Shown here: piece after piece, positions 37,992-47,045 of the stretch
How the letters are laid out: each line of letters starts with the position of its first letter
How positions within the stretch are numbered: the stretch's first letter is position 1
Source of the DNA: Actinomycetota bacterium
GTDB lineage: Bacteria > Actinomycetota > Actinomycetes > S36-B12 > CAIYMF01
Direction: 5' to 3'
NCBI GenBank assembly: GCA_026393115.1
Contig: JAPLAU010000032.1
Span: 1 to 64,000, forward strand
Length of the DNA stretch: 64,000 bases
Position numbers and translations under genes: made by a program
Notes under the pieces: model-generated
What the model saw: only the letters and a program-made list of their open reading frames with translations
Told to the model about the DNA's origin: nothing
Databases searched by the model: none

Positions 37992-40327
37992 GCGCCGGGG
38001 CTCGCGCTTGTGGGGGGCGGTGCGGTTGTTGTCGTACTGCTTGTGGGGGGAGGTGCGGTTGTTGTCGTACTGCTCGAGGGGGGCGGTTCAGATGTTGTTG
38101 AACTGCTGCTTGAGGGGGGACGTGTCGTGCTGCTGCTGCCGCTGGGGCTTGCGGTCACGGTGGTGACCGGCGTTGCCGATATCGACGGTGTCGGACTAAC
38201 GCTGAGGGTCGGACCGCCTCCATCGATGCTCCACAGGGGGGCCGAAGTGAGGTCTTGCACTGGTTGAAGATCAAATGCCAATGCAGGACGGCCGGCTAGA
38301 TACGCCAGCAAGGTGTCGCGCCAGATGGGTCCAGGCAGCGAACTACCGAACACCTGCCCGAAGTAGTTTCCGTTGATGGTGATGTCTTTGAGCGGATGCC
38401 CGAAGCCACCTCGAGGGTCACCCACCCACACGACGGCGGCAATGTCGGGTGTGAAGCCCGCGAACCAGACTGCTGCTGATTCGTTGGTGGTTCCGGTCTT
38501 TCCTGCGGCAGGGCGACCAAGCGACATCGCTTCGCCGGTGCGGCCTGGGATGTCACCATCGATGACACCGGTCAGCAGTGAGGCCACCGCGTCGGCAACG
38601 CCGCGCGCGACAACCTGCTTGCACGGAGTGTTGGGTACAGGTAGCGCGGTGCCGTTTCGATCGGTGACCGAGAGAATGGCGATGGGCTTGCAGAACAAGC
38701 CGTGGTTGGCAAAGCCCGCATAGGCGCCGGCCATCGCAAGCGGGGAGATTTCATTGGTTCCGAGAACCTGCGACGGTACCGTGCGCAGCGGGTTTCCGGT
38801 CGCGCGTGTGACTCCCATTTGGTCGGCGATCTCGTTGGGGCGGCACAAACCTGTTCGCTGCTCAAGTGCAAGGAAGTAGGTGTTGACGGAGTACGCGGTG
38901 CCGGTGTGCATGTCGAAGGTGCCCGAGCCGGTTGAGTTGCGTGCCCGGTACGGCGGGAAGGTCACGTTGCTTTGCGCCCCGCAGCCCTTAAGGTTTTCGA
39001 ACAGCCCTTCCTGGGGCGAATCGATCGGCTCGTTGACGTTGACTCCGAGTTCGAGGGCGGCCGCCAGGGTGAACACCTTGAAGGTCGAACCAGCCTGCAT
39101 TCCGATGGTGCCGCCGAAACCCTGATTGACGTTGTAGTTGTAGGTCGTACGTCCTTGCCCGCTCGTTCCCCAGGTGCGGTTTTGCGCCATGGCCAAGATC
39201 GCACCGTCGGATGGGCGCACCAGCGAAATGGCGGTGGCCTTGCCGGAAGGATCGTTGTTGGGGATGTACTTCGACACGGTGGCTTGGGCGTCGCGCTGGG
39301 CGATGGGGTCAAGGGTGGTCTTGATGACCAAGCCGCCCGAGCGCAGGAGGGAGTCACGCGCCTCGGGAGTGCCGCCGAAGGCAGGGTCAGATCGCATGAT
39401 GCGCAGTACGTAGTCGCAGAAGAACGGTGACCCTGAGGTGGTGCAGCCGTTGGGTGGCAACTTCGACGGCTTGAGGTACGACGACACCGATTTGCTCATG
39501 GCCGCTTTGGCTTGGGCCGAAGTGATGGCGCCGGTATCGACCATCCGCCTGAGCACTGTGTCGCGACGCAGTTGGGCGCCTCTGGGGTTGCGTAGGGGGT
39601 CGTATCCGACCGGCTGCTGCACGAGTCCGGCAAGGGTAGCGGCCTGGGGCAAGGTCAGGGCGGCGGCCGTCGTGGAGAAATACCTTCGCGCGGCGGCTTC
39701 AACGCCGTACGATCCAGCCCCAAAATAGGCGATGTTGAGGTAGCGCTCGAGAATCTGTCCTTTGCTCAACTCGCCTTCGAGAACAAGTGCGTAGCGCAGT
39801 TCCTTGAGCTTGCGGGCAATCGTGCGCGACTTGGCTTCCTTTGCTTCCTGTCCGGTTCGGGCCGAAGTGACGAGTACGTTCTTGACGTACTGCTGAGTCA
39901 GAGTCGACCCACCCTGAACTTTTGAGCCACCGGAGTTCGACACGACCGCACGCATCGTTCCGCGCACGTCGATGCCGCCATGCTCGTAAAAGCGCGAGTC
40001 CTCAATCGCGACGATGGCCTTCTGCATCACCGGCGCGATCTTGGAGATGGGCACTTCAATGCGGTTCTGGAAGAACAGCGTCGCAAGTCGACTGCCGTCG
40101 GAGGCCAGCACGACTGACTGCTGCGGTAGTGGGGGAGCGTCGAGTTCGGCTGGCAGTGACTGAAAGTTTTCGACCGCATTGCGGGAAGCCACACCGGCGG
40201 TGCCGATGAGCGGAAGGGCGATGCCGGCGACCACCACACCGGCGACGACGGAAATGAGAGCGAACAGCCCGATGCTGGCCAGCACCCCGAAGGTACGGCC
40301 GACGCGATTCGTGGGTCTCACACTCAT
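37988..40327 (-). CDS. Class A penicillin-binding protein (PonA2-like)
   Basis: A 779-residue bifunctional peptidoglycan synthase with an N-terminal membrane anchor. The transglycosylase (GT51) domain has AIVAIEDSRFYEHGGID. The transpeptidase domain has STFK (nucleophile Ser), SVN and KTGTT. The C-terminus is a Ser/Thr/Pro-rich low-complexity tail with PPPTSSTTTT repeats and no PASTA domain. ATG 40327 is chosen because the basic cytoplasmic tail and anchor follow directly. The neighbours YqeY, metallophosphoesterase, WhiB4 and ArsA match the mycobacterial ponA2 context. Confidence 0.92.
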   Translation of the reverse strand: MSVRPTNRVGRTFGVLASIGLFALISVVAGVVVAGIALPLIGTAGVASRNAVENFQSLPAELDAPPLPQQSVVLASDGSRLATLFFQNRIEVPISKIAPVMQKAIVAIEDSRFYEHGGIDVRGTMRAVVSNSGGSKVQGGSTLTQQYVKNVLVTSARTGQEAKEAKSRTIARKLKELRYALVLEGELSKGQILERYLNIAYFGAGSYGVEAAARRYFSTTAAALTLPQAATLAGLVQQPVGYDPLRNPRGAQLRRDTVLRRMVDTGAITSAQAKAAMSKSVSSYLKPSKLPPNGCTTSGSPFFCDYVLRIMRSDPAFGGTPEARDSLLRSGGLVIKTTLDPIAQRDAQATVSKYIPNNDPSGKATAISLVRPSDGAILAMAQNRTWGTSGQGRTTYNYNVNQGFGGTIGMQAGSTFKVFTLAAALELGVNVNEPIDSPQEGLFENLKGCGAQSNVTFPPYRARNSTGSGTFDMHTGTAYSVNTYFLALEQRTGLCRPNEIADQMGVTRATGNPLRTVPSQVLGTNEISPLAMAGAYAGFANHGLFCKPIAILSVTDRNGTALPVPNTPCKQVVARGVADAVASLLTGVIDGDIPGRTGEAMSLGRPAAGKTGTTNESAAVWFAGFTPDIAAVVWVGDPRGGFGHPLKDITINGNYFGQVFGSSLPGPIWRDTLLAYLAGRPALAFDLQPVQDLTSAPLWSIDGGGPTLSVSPTPSISATPVTTVTASPSGSSSTTRPPSSSSSTTSEPPPSSSTTTTAPPPTSSTTTTAPPPTSASPGA

Positions 40328-40579
40328 ACGACGCCAGACTAAGCCGCAGTGTTCCGCAACGGGGCCTACCACCCCGCCAGATGGCTGGGAATCCCCCGGA
40401 AGAGCGCAAAATCACTCTTCACTCTCCGCTGTCGCCCTGTTAGCATGAAGGATCAGCCGAACAGAGGATGCCTGATGGGCCGAACGGCTAATGCCGAGTC
40501 GGGCGTCACCCTGCGTAATCTCACATTTACAAGGTCTGAACGATGAGTCAGCCTGAGTTCGGGAGGGACGGCAGCACCG

Positions 40580-40933
40580 ATGGTCTGGATGGACGAATGG
40601 TCGACCAAGGCAGCGTGCCGACGATCTGATCCCGATGCACTGTTCGTACAGGGAGCGGCGCAAAACCGCGCTAAGACGATCTGTGTTGGCTGCTCAGTGC
40701 GCACCGAGTGTCTTGCCGACGCGCTCGACAACAACATTGAATTCGGTGTCTGGGGTGGCATGACCGAGCGCGAGCGACGGGCGCTGTTGCGTCGGCGTCC
40801 GCATGTTGACTCGTGGCGGTGCCTCCTTGAGGCGGCGCGTACGCGCTACGCAACACTGTCCGTGGCCGACGCTGAGGCCGTGGCTGAGGTGGAGTTGCAC
40901 TCCGCGTCAGGTGCGTCGCGGGCTGTGTCCTAG
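40580..40933 (+). CDS. whiB4: WhiB-family redox-sensing regulator (WhiB4-like by context)
   Basis: A 117-residue WhiB protein. The four cluster cysteines are in AAC and the later TICVGCSVRTEC (C-x2-C-x5-C). The G-[VI]-W-G-G turn is FGVWGG, and a basic helix TERERRALLRRRP probably contacts DNA or sigma factor. The [4Fe-4S] cluster would respond to oxygen or NO. The name rests on position: in mycobacteria whiB4 also lies between ponA2 and the two ArsA-like genes. The 252-bp gap upstream shows a GGGAGGG about 12 nt before the start and nothing else I can define. The stop overlaps the convergent ArsA gene. Confidence 0.85.
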   Translation: MVWMDEWSTKAACRRSDPDALFVQGAAQNRAKTICVGCSVRTECLADALDNNIEFGVWGGMTERERRALLRRRPHVDSWRCLLEAARTRYATLSVADAEAVAEVELHSASGASRAVS

Positions 40934-42129
40934 CGGGACAGTTCGCCCGCGAGAAATCGTCCCACCTGTCGAAGGCCCTCAAGGTCGTGAACGTCGCCGG
41001 CGAATGCTGGCACTTCGGCCACTGCAACGCCGGGATGAGCTCCAGAGAATCGATCGGCCAGATGATGCTGTCGTGACAGCGTCGCCATGCGTTGAGCGTG
41101 TAAGTGCAGGAGTGAAGAAGTGAGTTCCCCTTCCTCGGCTTCGTCAAGCCGCTCTGCTCCGGCGAGCGCCTGCTCCTCGGACAGCATGGGTGCGCCGGTT
41201 GCCTGAACCCGGTTGAGCACCAGGCCCGCGAGCGGCATCTGGTCAGCCTTCAATCGTTCAACAAAATACGAGGCTTCCCGAAGCGCGTCGCGTTCGGGCA
41301 CAGCGACGACAACGAACGACGTTCCTTCCTCCTGAAGCAGCGAGTACGTGGCCTCAGCCCGTTCACGGAATCCGCCGAACAGTGCTTCGAAGGCGCCGAC
41401 GAAGGCTTGGAGGTCTCTGAGAACTTGTCCCCCGATGACCTTGGTGAGCACGCTGGTGAACATTCCAAATCCGGTGCTCACGAGGCGACCGAACCCCTTG
41501 CCTGCAGACCGCGCCGGTGCGGTCAGAAGCCGAATGAAGCGGCCATCGAGGAATGACCCCATGCGGGCAGGAGCGTCAAGGAAGTCGAGGGCCGAGCGAG
41601 ACGGGGGAGTGTCGACGATGATGAGGTCCCACGTGCCTTCGCTGTCGGCGGTGGCACGCAGTCGGCCCAGTTTCTCCATGGCCATGTATTCCTGCGTACC
41701 GGCGAAGGAACTAGATAGTGCTTGGTAGAAGGGGTTGCTCAGAATCTGTTCAGCGCGATCGGCGTCAGCGTGCCCTTCGACCATCTCGTCGAAAGTGCGC
41801 TTCATGTCGAGCATCATCGCGCTGAGTTCGCCATCGCCTTGAACGCCGGAAACCGGTCGTGGCTCGTTGTCGAGTTCGGTCAGCCCCATCGATTGGGCCA
41901 GTCTGCGGGCGGGGTCGATTGTCATAACGCACACTCGTCGACCGCGTTCGGCGGCGCGAAGGCCCAGGGCGGCAGCGGTCGTGGTCTTGCCGACGCCACC
42001 ACTTCCACAACACACAATGATGCGGGTGGCCTCGTTGTCGATCAGTGCATCGACGTCCCACGTGGCGGGTCGGGCAGGAGGGGCGACCGGGGTAGCTCGT
42101 GCGCGCGGCTTCTTGGCTGGTGCGGTCAT
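40930..42129 (-). CDS. ArsA/GET3-family ATPase (second of pair)
   Basis: A 399-residue ATPase with a deviant Walker A (GSGGVGKTT), a switch region TIDPARRLAQSMG, DTPPSRSALDFLDAP, and a C-terminal helical part. It corresponds to Rv3680-type proteins. In Mycobacterium the pair Rv3679/Rv3680 forms an anion-transporter-like ATPase complex rather than an arsenite pump. No ArsB or tail-anchor cysteine motif is evident. It starts by overlapping the stop of the first ArsA gene by 4 nt. Confidence 0.87.
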   Translation of the reverse strand: MTAPAKKPRARATPVAPPARPATWDVDALIDNEATRIIVCCGSGGVGKTTTAAALGLRAAERGRRVCVMTIDPARRLAQSMGLTELDNEPRPVSGVQGDGELSAMMLDMKRTFDEMVEGHADADRAEQILSNPFYQALSSSFAGTQEYMAMEKLGRLRATADSEGTWDLIIVDTPPSRSALDFLDAPARMGSFLDGRFIRLLTAPARSAGKGFGRLVSTGFGMFTSVLTKVIGGQVLRDLQAFVGAFEALFGGFRERAEATYSLLQEEGTSFVVVAVPERDALREASYFVERLKADQMPLAGLVLNRVQATGAPMLSEEQALAGAERLDEAEEGELTSSLLHLHAQRMATLSRQHHLADRFSGAHPGVAVAEVPAFAGDVHDLEGLRQVGRFLAGELSR

Positions 42130-43115
42130 CGAAGCCCCTGCTCGCGTAGTTGCGAGGCGAGATCGTAGAGCGCGCTGAGATCGATTCCGCCCTCAACGAG
42201 GGGCAGACTGACAATGGGTAAGCCGAGTCGATCGAGTCGATCGCGCTCCTGACGCTCAAGTTCAACGCGTTCGGCGTGATCGCGGGCCTCATCGACCAGT
42301 GCCTCGACCAGTGCGGCGGTCGTGGCGCCTCGTCGGCCGATAACCCCTGCCGCCTTGAGATCGGCGGTGATGGTGTCGCGATCGAGAGTGTCATTGGATG
42401 CGGCGGCGAGTTCATCGTCGTCGAGTAGTGGGGTGCGCAGCATGTTAACGATGATCTGGCCTGAGGGCAGTCCGTTGTTGTGCAGCGCCTCGACGCCGTC
42501 GATGGTCTCCTGCACAGGCATTTCTTCGAGCAGGGTGACTAGGTGCACCGCGGTGTGAGGGGAATTGATGACGCGCATGACCGAGTCGGCTTGGCTGCGG
42601 ATGGGCCCGACCTTCGCGATGTCGGCGACTTCGCGGTTAACGTTGAGGAAGCGGGTGACGCGGCCGGTCGGTGGGGCGTCGACTATCACCGCGTCGTAGA
42701 CGAACTCGCCGTCTTCTTGACGCTTCACCGCTTCGCAGAACTTGCCGGTCAGCAGCACATCGCGCAGCCCGGGGGCGATGGTGGTGGCGAATTCAATGGC
42801 ACCCATACGGCGTAGGGCTGACCCGGCTCGGCGGAGGCTGTAGAACATGTCGAGGTAGTCGAGCATTGCCTCTTCGGCGTCAATGGCGAGCGCATAGACG
42901 TCGCCACCACCGGGTGCGACCGCTACCTTGCGTTCGGAGTAGGGGAGCGGAGGAACGTCGAATAACTGGGCGATTCCTTGCCGACCCTCGACTTCGACCA
43001 GAAGGGTGCGGCGCCCGCCCGTTGCCAGTGCAAGCGCGAGAGCGGCTGCGACCGTAGTCTTGCCGGTTCCTCCTTTGCCCGATACGACATGTAGTCGAAT
43101 ATCGTCCCGGGCCAT
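42126..43115 (-). CDS. ArsA/GET3-family ATPase (first of pair)
   Basis: A 329-residue protein with deviant Walker A SGKGGTGKTT, LVEVEGRQGIAQLF and VIVDAPPTGRVTRFLN. It is the upstream partner of the 40930 gene; the two probably form a heterodimeric ATPase (Rv3679-type). A charged helical segment near the C-terminus (EARDHAERVELERQERDRLDRLG) may mediate pairing. It is divergent from the small DUF4177 gene across 61 bp that must hold promoters for both. Confidence 0.87.
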   Translation of the reverse strand: MARDDIRLHVVSGKGGTGKTTVAAALALALATGGRRTLLVEVEGRQGIAQLFDVPPLPYSERKVAVAPGGGDVYALAIDAEEAMLDYLDMFYSLRRAGSALRRMGAIEFATTIAPGLRDVLLTGKFCEAVKRQEDGEFVYDAVIVDAPPTGRVTRFLNVNREVADIAKVGPIRSQADSVMRVINSPHTAVHLVTLLEEMPVQETIDGVEALHNNGLPSGQIIVNMLRTPLLDDDELAAASNDTLDRDTITADLKAAGVIGRRGATTAALVEALVDEARDHAERVELERQERDRLDRLGLPIVSLPLVEGGIDLSALYDLASQLREQGLR

Positions 43116-43176
43116 GTCTTTCAGACTATCCCGGGTGGAGTGTTGTGAGGTCGCCCAGTCGCACTAGGGTCGGGTC

Positions 43177-43335
43177 ATGACGACTTGGGAGTACATCACC
43201 GTTCCGCTGCTCGTGCATGCGACCAAGGCCATCCTCGATAACTGGGGACTCGATGGTTGGGAACTCGTGCAGGTAGTGCCCGGACCCAATCCTGAGAGCC
43301 TGGTGGCGTACTTCAAGCGTCCGAAGGAGCAGTAA
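43177..43335 (+). CDS. Small DUF4177-like protein
   Basis: A 52-residue protein (MTTWEYITVPLLVH ... GWELVQVVPGP ... AYFKRP). The W-E-Y-x-T-V-P-L start and the DxWGxxGWELV segment are typical of DUF4177. No catalytic residues are apparent. Its stop overlaps the RidA start (TAATG), so it is translationally coupled to it. A gene of this kind occurs at the same place, between arsA and ridA, in other actinobacteria. The function is unknown. Confidence 0.8.
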   Translation: MTTWEYITVPLLVHATKAILDNWGLDGWELVQVVPGPNPESLVAYFKRPKEQ

Positions 43336-43799
43336 TGTCGGCGGTTGAAGACCGACTGGCCGGCGAGGGCTATGCCGTACCTGAGGTTGTCCCACCCTTG
43401 GCCTCCTACCTTCCCGCGGCCCAGTCGGGATCGCTAGTGTTTACCTCCGGTCAACTTCCCTTTGTTCAGGGCGCGTTGGTCGCTACCGGAAAACTCGGGG
43501 CCGACGTTGACCCCGAGACAGCGGTGCGGTGTGCTCGTGTCTGCGCGCTCAACGCGCTGGGCGCAGTCAAGGGTCTAATCGGTGATCTTGATCGAGTGAC
43601 GCGGGTGGTCAAGGTGACGGTGTTCGTCGCCTCAGACCCGTCCTTTACCGGTCAGCCGGCCGTGGCCAATGGGGCGAGCGACCTGCTGGGTCTGGCATTC
43701 GGTCAGGCAGGACTCCACGCACGGTCGGCGGTGGGCGTCGCGAGCCTTCCCCTCGATGCTCCCGTCGAGGTTGAGATCGTGGTTGAGGTCAGCGGCTGA
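43335..43799 (+). CDS. RidA/YjgF/Rid-family protein
   Basis: A 154-residue Rid-family protein: YLPAAQSGSLVFTSGQLPF near the N-terminus and the HARSAVGVASLPLDAPVEVEIV end block. The Arg in ARSAVGV corresponds to the carboxylate-binding Arg of imine deaminases. It may remove reactive enamine/imine intermediates from PLP enzymes. It is the mycobacterial Rv3678c counterpart by context, coupled upstream to DUF4177 and followed after 1 nt by a NUDIX gene. Confidence 0.87.
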   Translation: MSAVEDRLAGEGYAVPEVVPPLASYLPAAQSGSLVFTSGQLPFVQGALVATGKLGADVDPETAVRCARVCALNALGAVKGLIGDLDRVTRVVKVTVFVASDPSFTGQPAVANGASDLLGLAFGQAGLHARSAVGVASLPLDAPVEVEIVVEVSG

Positions 43800-43800
43800 C

Positions 43801-44721
43801 GTGACCGGCCCTCGCGAACTGGGGCTGCCCGACGACATGCTGCGTCGGGCGCGGTCGATTGCCGAAGGCTCCGGCGAGTGGACCCCGCCGATCCCGCGTC
43901 ATGCGTCGACGGTCGTGCTTGTGCGTGATGGTGCCGACGGTCTTGAAGTCTTCTTGATGCGCCGGGTGTCGACGATGGCGTTCGCCGCCGGCATGCACGT
44001 GTTCCCTGGCGGTGTGGTCGATCCGGATGATTCGGCGGTGAATCTTCAACTCGGTAGCGATGACACCGTCGAGTCGCTCGATCAACGATTAACTGCGCCT
44101 CCGGGGCTGGGGTCTGCGCTGGTTGCGGCGGCGGCGCGTGAGACTTTCGAAGAGTGTGGCGTTCTATTGGTGTCGCCGATCGGTGACGCGGTCGACCTCG
44201 AACTGACTCTGGATGATGACCGCTGGGAACCGCGTCGACGCGCGCTACTAGAAGGTGATCGGGCGTTTAGCGAACTACTCGACGGAGACGGACTGGCCGT
44301 CGATGCTTCATCGATCCGGCCCTGGGCGCACTGGATTACACCCGAAGTTGATAACCGTCGCTACAACACGAGGTTCTTCGTCGCGGCCATTCCGGAAGGT
44401 CAAAGCGCACGCGATCTCGGAGGCGAGGCCGACCGCGTTCACTGGACTACTCCAGCCTCTGCTCTGAGGCGGCACGAAGCGGGCGAGTTGGCGATGATGC
44501 TTCCGACGATCGACACGCTGACGGCCCTGCTGCCTTTTGCCTCAGCCCATGAAGTAATCGCCGCTGCTGATCTGAGGGTGGTGCGACCGCTCATGCCACA
44601 AGCCACGTTCGACGATCACGACACCATGACGTGGGGACTTGTCGACCAGTCGACGGGTGAGGTGGTGCGTGACATCGATACTCCGACGCCAGGCACCGCG
44701 ATTCGCGAGGAATCGTCGTGA
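43801..44721 (+). CDS. NUDIX hydrolase (NUDT19-like, long insertion)
   Basis: A 306-residue NUDIX protein starting at GTG 43801. The Nudix box is split by a long insertion: HVFPGGVVDPDD about 40 residues before AAARETFEECGVLLV, which contains the REx2EE core. This form is found in CoA/acyl-CoA diphosphatases. It overlaps the downstream MBL-hydrolase gene by 4 nt (GTGA) and belongs to a DUF4177-ridA-nudix-mbl operon. Confidence 0.82.
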   Translation: MTGPRELGLPDDMLRRARSIAEGSGEWTPPIPRHASTVVLVRDGADGLEVFLMRRVSTMAFAAGMHVFPGGVVDPDDSAVNLQLGSDDTVESLDQRLTAPPGLGSALVAAAARETFEECGVLLVSPIGDAVDLELTLDDDRWEPRRRALLEGDRAFSELLDGDGLAVDASSIRPWAHWITPEVDNRRYNTRFFVAAIPEGQSARDLGGEADRVHWTTPASALRRHEAGELAMMLPTIDTLTALLPFASAHEVIAAADLRVVRPLMPQATFDDHDTMTWGLVDQSTGEVVRDIDTPTPGTAIREESS

Positions 44722-45581
44722 CAGGTGTTCAGATTCCACCCGGTTCGCTCGGCCCGTGGTCGGGTGGTGAAGTGTTGCCCGGAGTGGTGTGTGTGCTGGC
44801 CCCCAATGCCGGACCGATGACACTCGACGGCACCAATACCTGGATCATCGCCGGAGAGCGGGAAGCGATTCTGATCGATCCCGGACCCGAGAATGACGAA
44901 CATCTTGGGGCTGTGCGTCACGAACTTGAAGTTCGTGGAACGCGACTGATCGACATCGTGCTGACTCACGGACATGCCGATCACAGTGAGGGTGCCGCCG
45001 CCTTCGCTGACGCCTTTGACTGCGGAGTTCGAGCCGTCGATCCACACCATCAAATTGGCGCCGGCGGATTGGTGCCGGGTGATGTGCTGGCGATCGATGG
45101 GGCGCAGCTTACGGTGGTCCTGACACCCGGCCATACCGGTGATTCGGCATCGCTGGTGCTGGTGAACCCACACGGATCGGGGTTGCTAACTGGCGACACC
45201 GTGCTCGGTCGCGGAACCACGGTGGTCGCACACCCCGATGGTCGCCTCGCTGACTACCTCGAGTCACTCCACCTGTTGCGCGCTCAGTCAGAAGTCGCGG
45301 CGGCAACTCACGTGCTTCCCGGTCACGGCCCAGCACTGGCTGACCCCATTGCCGTCATTGACTACTACCTCGCTCATCGTGCAGAGCGCCTTGAACAAGT
45401 GGTGGCTGCGGTTGCTGTCATCACGACGCACACTCCGGCCGTGAGCCACGACGAATTGGTGCAGGCGGTTGTTGAGTGGGTATACGCCGATGTGCCGCGT
45501 GTGGTGTGGCCAGCGGCAACGCTGAGCGTGCGAGCGCAACTCGAGTACCTACGTCAACGCGGTGACCTGCCGTCGACCTGA
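44718..45581 (+). CDS. Metallo-beta-lactamase-fold hydrolase
   Basis: A 287-residue MBL hydrolase. The zinc motif H-x-H-x-D-H is THGHADHSEGA, with TPGHTGDS, LTGDTVLGRG and LPGHGPALADP as later ligands. A C-terminal helical extension is like LACTB2/RNase-type members; the mycobacterial counterpart is Rv3677c. It may act on RNA or a thioester. It is the last gene of the operon, ending 24 nt from the convergent crp gene. Confidence 0.87.
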   Translation: MTGVQIPPGSLGPWSGGEVLPGVVCVLAPNAGPMTLDGTNTWIIAGEREAILIDPGPENDEHLGAVRHELEVRGTRLIDIVLTHGHADHSEGAAAFADAFDCGVRAVDPHHQIGAGGLVPGDVLAIDGAQLTVVLTPGHTGDSASLVLVNPHGSGLLTGDTVLGRGTTVVAHPDGRLADYLESLHLLRAQSEVAAATHVLPGHGPALADPIAVIDYYLAHRAERLEQVVAAVAVITTHTPAVSHDELVQAVVEWVYADVPRVVWPAATLSVRAQLEYLRQRGDLPST

Positions 45582-45605
45582 CGGCAGGTTGAAGTGAGGT
45601 TGAAG

Positions 45606-46280
45606 TCAGCGCGCGCGGCGTTGCAGCCGATCAAGATCGGTGATGGTCACTGACCTCGACTCGAGGCGAATCCATCCGCGTGCCACGAAGTCAGCGAGTG
45701 CTTTGTTGACCGTCTCGCGTGAAGCGCCCACCAACTGAGCGAGTTCTTCCTGTGTGAGGTCGTGCTCGACGAATAGACCGTCGGCACGAGATTCGCCGAA
45801 CTTCTCTCCGAGGTCGAGCAACGCCTTAGCTACTCGGCCCGGAACATCGGAGAAAACAAGCTCAGAGAGGTTGTCGTTGGTTCGCCGTACTCGCTGGGCC
45901 AACGCCTGCAGCAATGCCTCGGCAACCTCGGGGCGGCCGGTGAGCCACGGGCGGAGGGCCTGGTGGCTCAGACCGAGCAGCACAGTGTCTGTGAGCGCGG
46001 TGGCGGTAGCGGTGCGAGGGCCCGGGTCGAACAGTGACAACTCGCCGAACATGTCGCCAGGACCCATCACGGCCAGAAGAGTCTCGCGGCCATCGGATGC
46101 TGCATGACCTAACTTGATTTTGCCGTCGGACACGACGTAGAGCCGGTCGCCGTCGTCACCCTCGGAGAAAACCACGTCACCTTTGCCGAAGCGAAGATCC
46201 TGCATCGAGGCACGAAGGGCCGCGGCACCTTCAGCGTCAAGCGCGGAGAACAGCGGAACTCCGCCGAGTACGATCTCCAC
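45606..46280 (-). CDS. crp: Crp/Fnr-family cAMP receptor regulator
   Basis: A 224-residue regulator, the length of mycobacterial Crp. The cyclic-nucleotide domain contains GDRLYVVSDGKIK and the cAMP pocket FGELSLFDPGPRTATAT. The C-terminal winged helix (LTQEELAQLVGASRETVNKALADF) is almost identical to the actinobacterial Crp recognition region. GTG 46280 is chosen because GGAGGAG lies 6-7 nt upstream and the N-terminus (VEIVLGGVPLF) aligns with mycobacterial Crp; the longer reading is unlikely. I looked for Crp sites near acs, whiB4 and crp without finding a clear TGTGA-N6-TCACA. Confidence 0.93.
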   Translation of the reverse strand: MEIVLGGVPLFSALDAEGAAALRASMQDLRFGKGDVVFSEGDDGDRLYVVSDGKIKLGHAASDGRETLLAVMGPGDMFGELSLFDPGPRTATATALTDTVLLGLSHQALRPWLTGRPEVAEALLQALAQRVRRTNDNLSELVFSDVPGRVAKALLDLGEKFGESRADGLFVEHDLTQEELAQLVGASRETVNKALADFVARGWIRLESRSVTITDLDRLQRRAR

Positions 46281-46365
46281 GACCACTCCTCCCGGGATTG
46301 TGACGGCCGGAGAAAGGGGCCTTCCCGGACGCACTGTAAACCCTGTTGACAGAGATTAGTGTGTT

Positions 46366-46392
46366 GCCCCTCGTGGATTGTGGGCGAGGGGC
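46366..46392. terminator. Hairpin downstream of the RsiG-like gene
   Basis: GCCCCTCG (46366-46373) pairs perfectly with CGAGGGGC (46385-46392) around an 11-nt loop. On the minus strand it follows the stop of the RsiG-like gene by 15 nt and precedes the crp promoter region. No T-run follows, so it may be a weak terminator or an mRNA 3' end stabiliser. Confidence 0.55.
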
Positions 46393-46407
46393 GTGACTGC
46401 TCGATTG

Positions 46408-46935
46408 TTAGCGTCGAGGAAGGGCGACGAGCGCCAGACTCGGGTTGTCGTGGAAGCGCGCAATGAGTTCGGCGGTGACCGAGTCGATGCGCACGAATAG
46501 TTCCGAGCGAAGTTCAGAGACACGTCGTTCGGCGTCGCGGAGGTCTGCCACCAACGCATCAACCTCGGCAGCGTTGGCAGGGTCGGCGACTCGCGACCAC
46601 AACCGGGGTAGGTCAGGGAGCGGGGCAACGTCGTCGATGGGATCGATGGTGATGTGAGCAAGGCGGCGATGGGACGAAGGGCCATCGGCGAGTACGTGCG
46701 ACAGGTTGCTCACGGCGCCCTTGTCGTCGCGTGCGAGAAGCAAGTCGGTGCGAGCCTGCAGAATGCGGCGCCAATACGAGACCCGGGTCTCTTGCTCGTT
46801 GAGGTTGTGGCGCAGTGTGCGCAAGTCATCGAGAGAGAGGTGGTCGTACGCCTCACTCGAGGTGGGGGCCGATGTGCGGGCGCGACGTTGCTCAGCGGCC
46901 GACTTGCCGGCTTGTTCGCCCTCAGCGTCGCTCAT
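46408..46935 (-). CDS. rsiG: RsiG-like c-di-GMP-binding anti-sigma factor
   Basis: A 175-residue, charged, two-helix protein without membrane segments. Helix one carries E49-x3-S53-x2-R56-x3-Q60-x3-D64, an exact E(X)3S(X)2R(X)3Q(X)3D signature. Helix two carries E136, S140, R143 and D151 at the same spacing but Phe147 instead of Gln. In Streptomyces RsiG these two motifs on an antiparallel coiled coil bind a c-di-GMP dimer, and the complex holds sigma WhiG inactive. The same role is inferred here, on a WhiG/FliA-type sigma factor not in this window. It lies between crp and the divergent nth gene. The missing Gln may change affinity. Confidence 0.78.
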   Translation of the reverse strand: MSDAEGEQAGKSAAEQRRARTSAPTSSEAYDHLSLDDLRTLRHNLNEQETRVSYWRRILQARTDLLLARDDKGAVSNLSHVLADGPSSHRRLAHITIDPIDDVAPLPDLPRLWSRVADPANAAEVDALVADLRDAERRVSELRSELFVRIDSVTAELIARFHDNPSLALVALPRR

Positions 46936-47045
46936 GGAACTCTCCTAGCCTGCCGTCCGGTTTCGCGGAGTCTCTGACATCTTCCTGCATTGTCTATCGG
47001 CATCCGCAGCAAAACCTTGAATCGGGGGACGCATACGCTGAGAGG

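Noticed and set aside
38010-38267. Gly/Val-rich open frame on the plus strand
   Set aside because: It is the reverse of the Ser/Thr/Pro repeat tail of the penicillin-binding protein gene.
40930-43115. Arsenite resistance operon
   Set aside because: The ArsA-like pair lacks arsB, arsC and arsR neighbours and sits in the whiB4-ponA2 block, where such ATPases have other roles.
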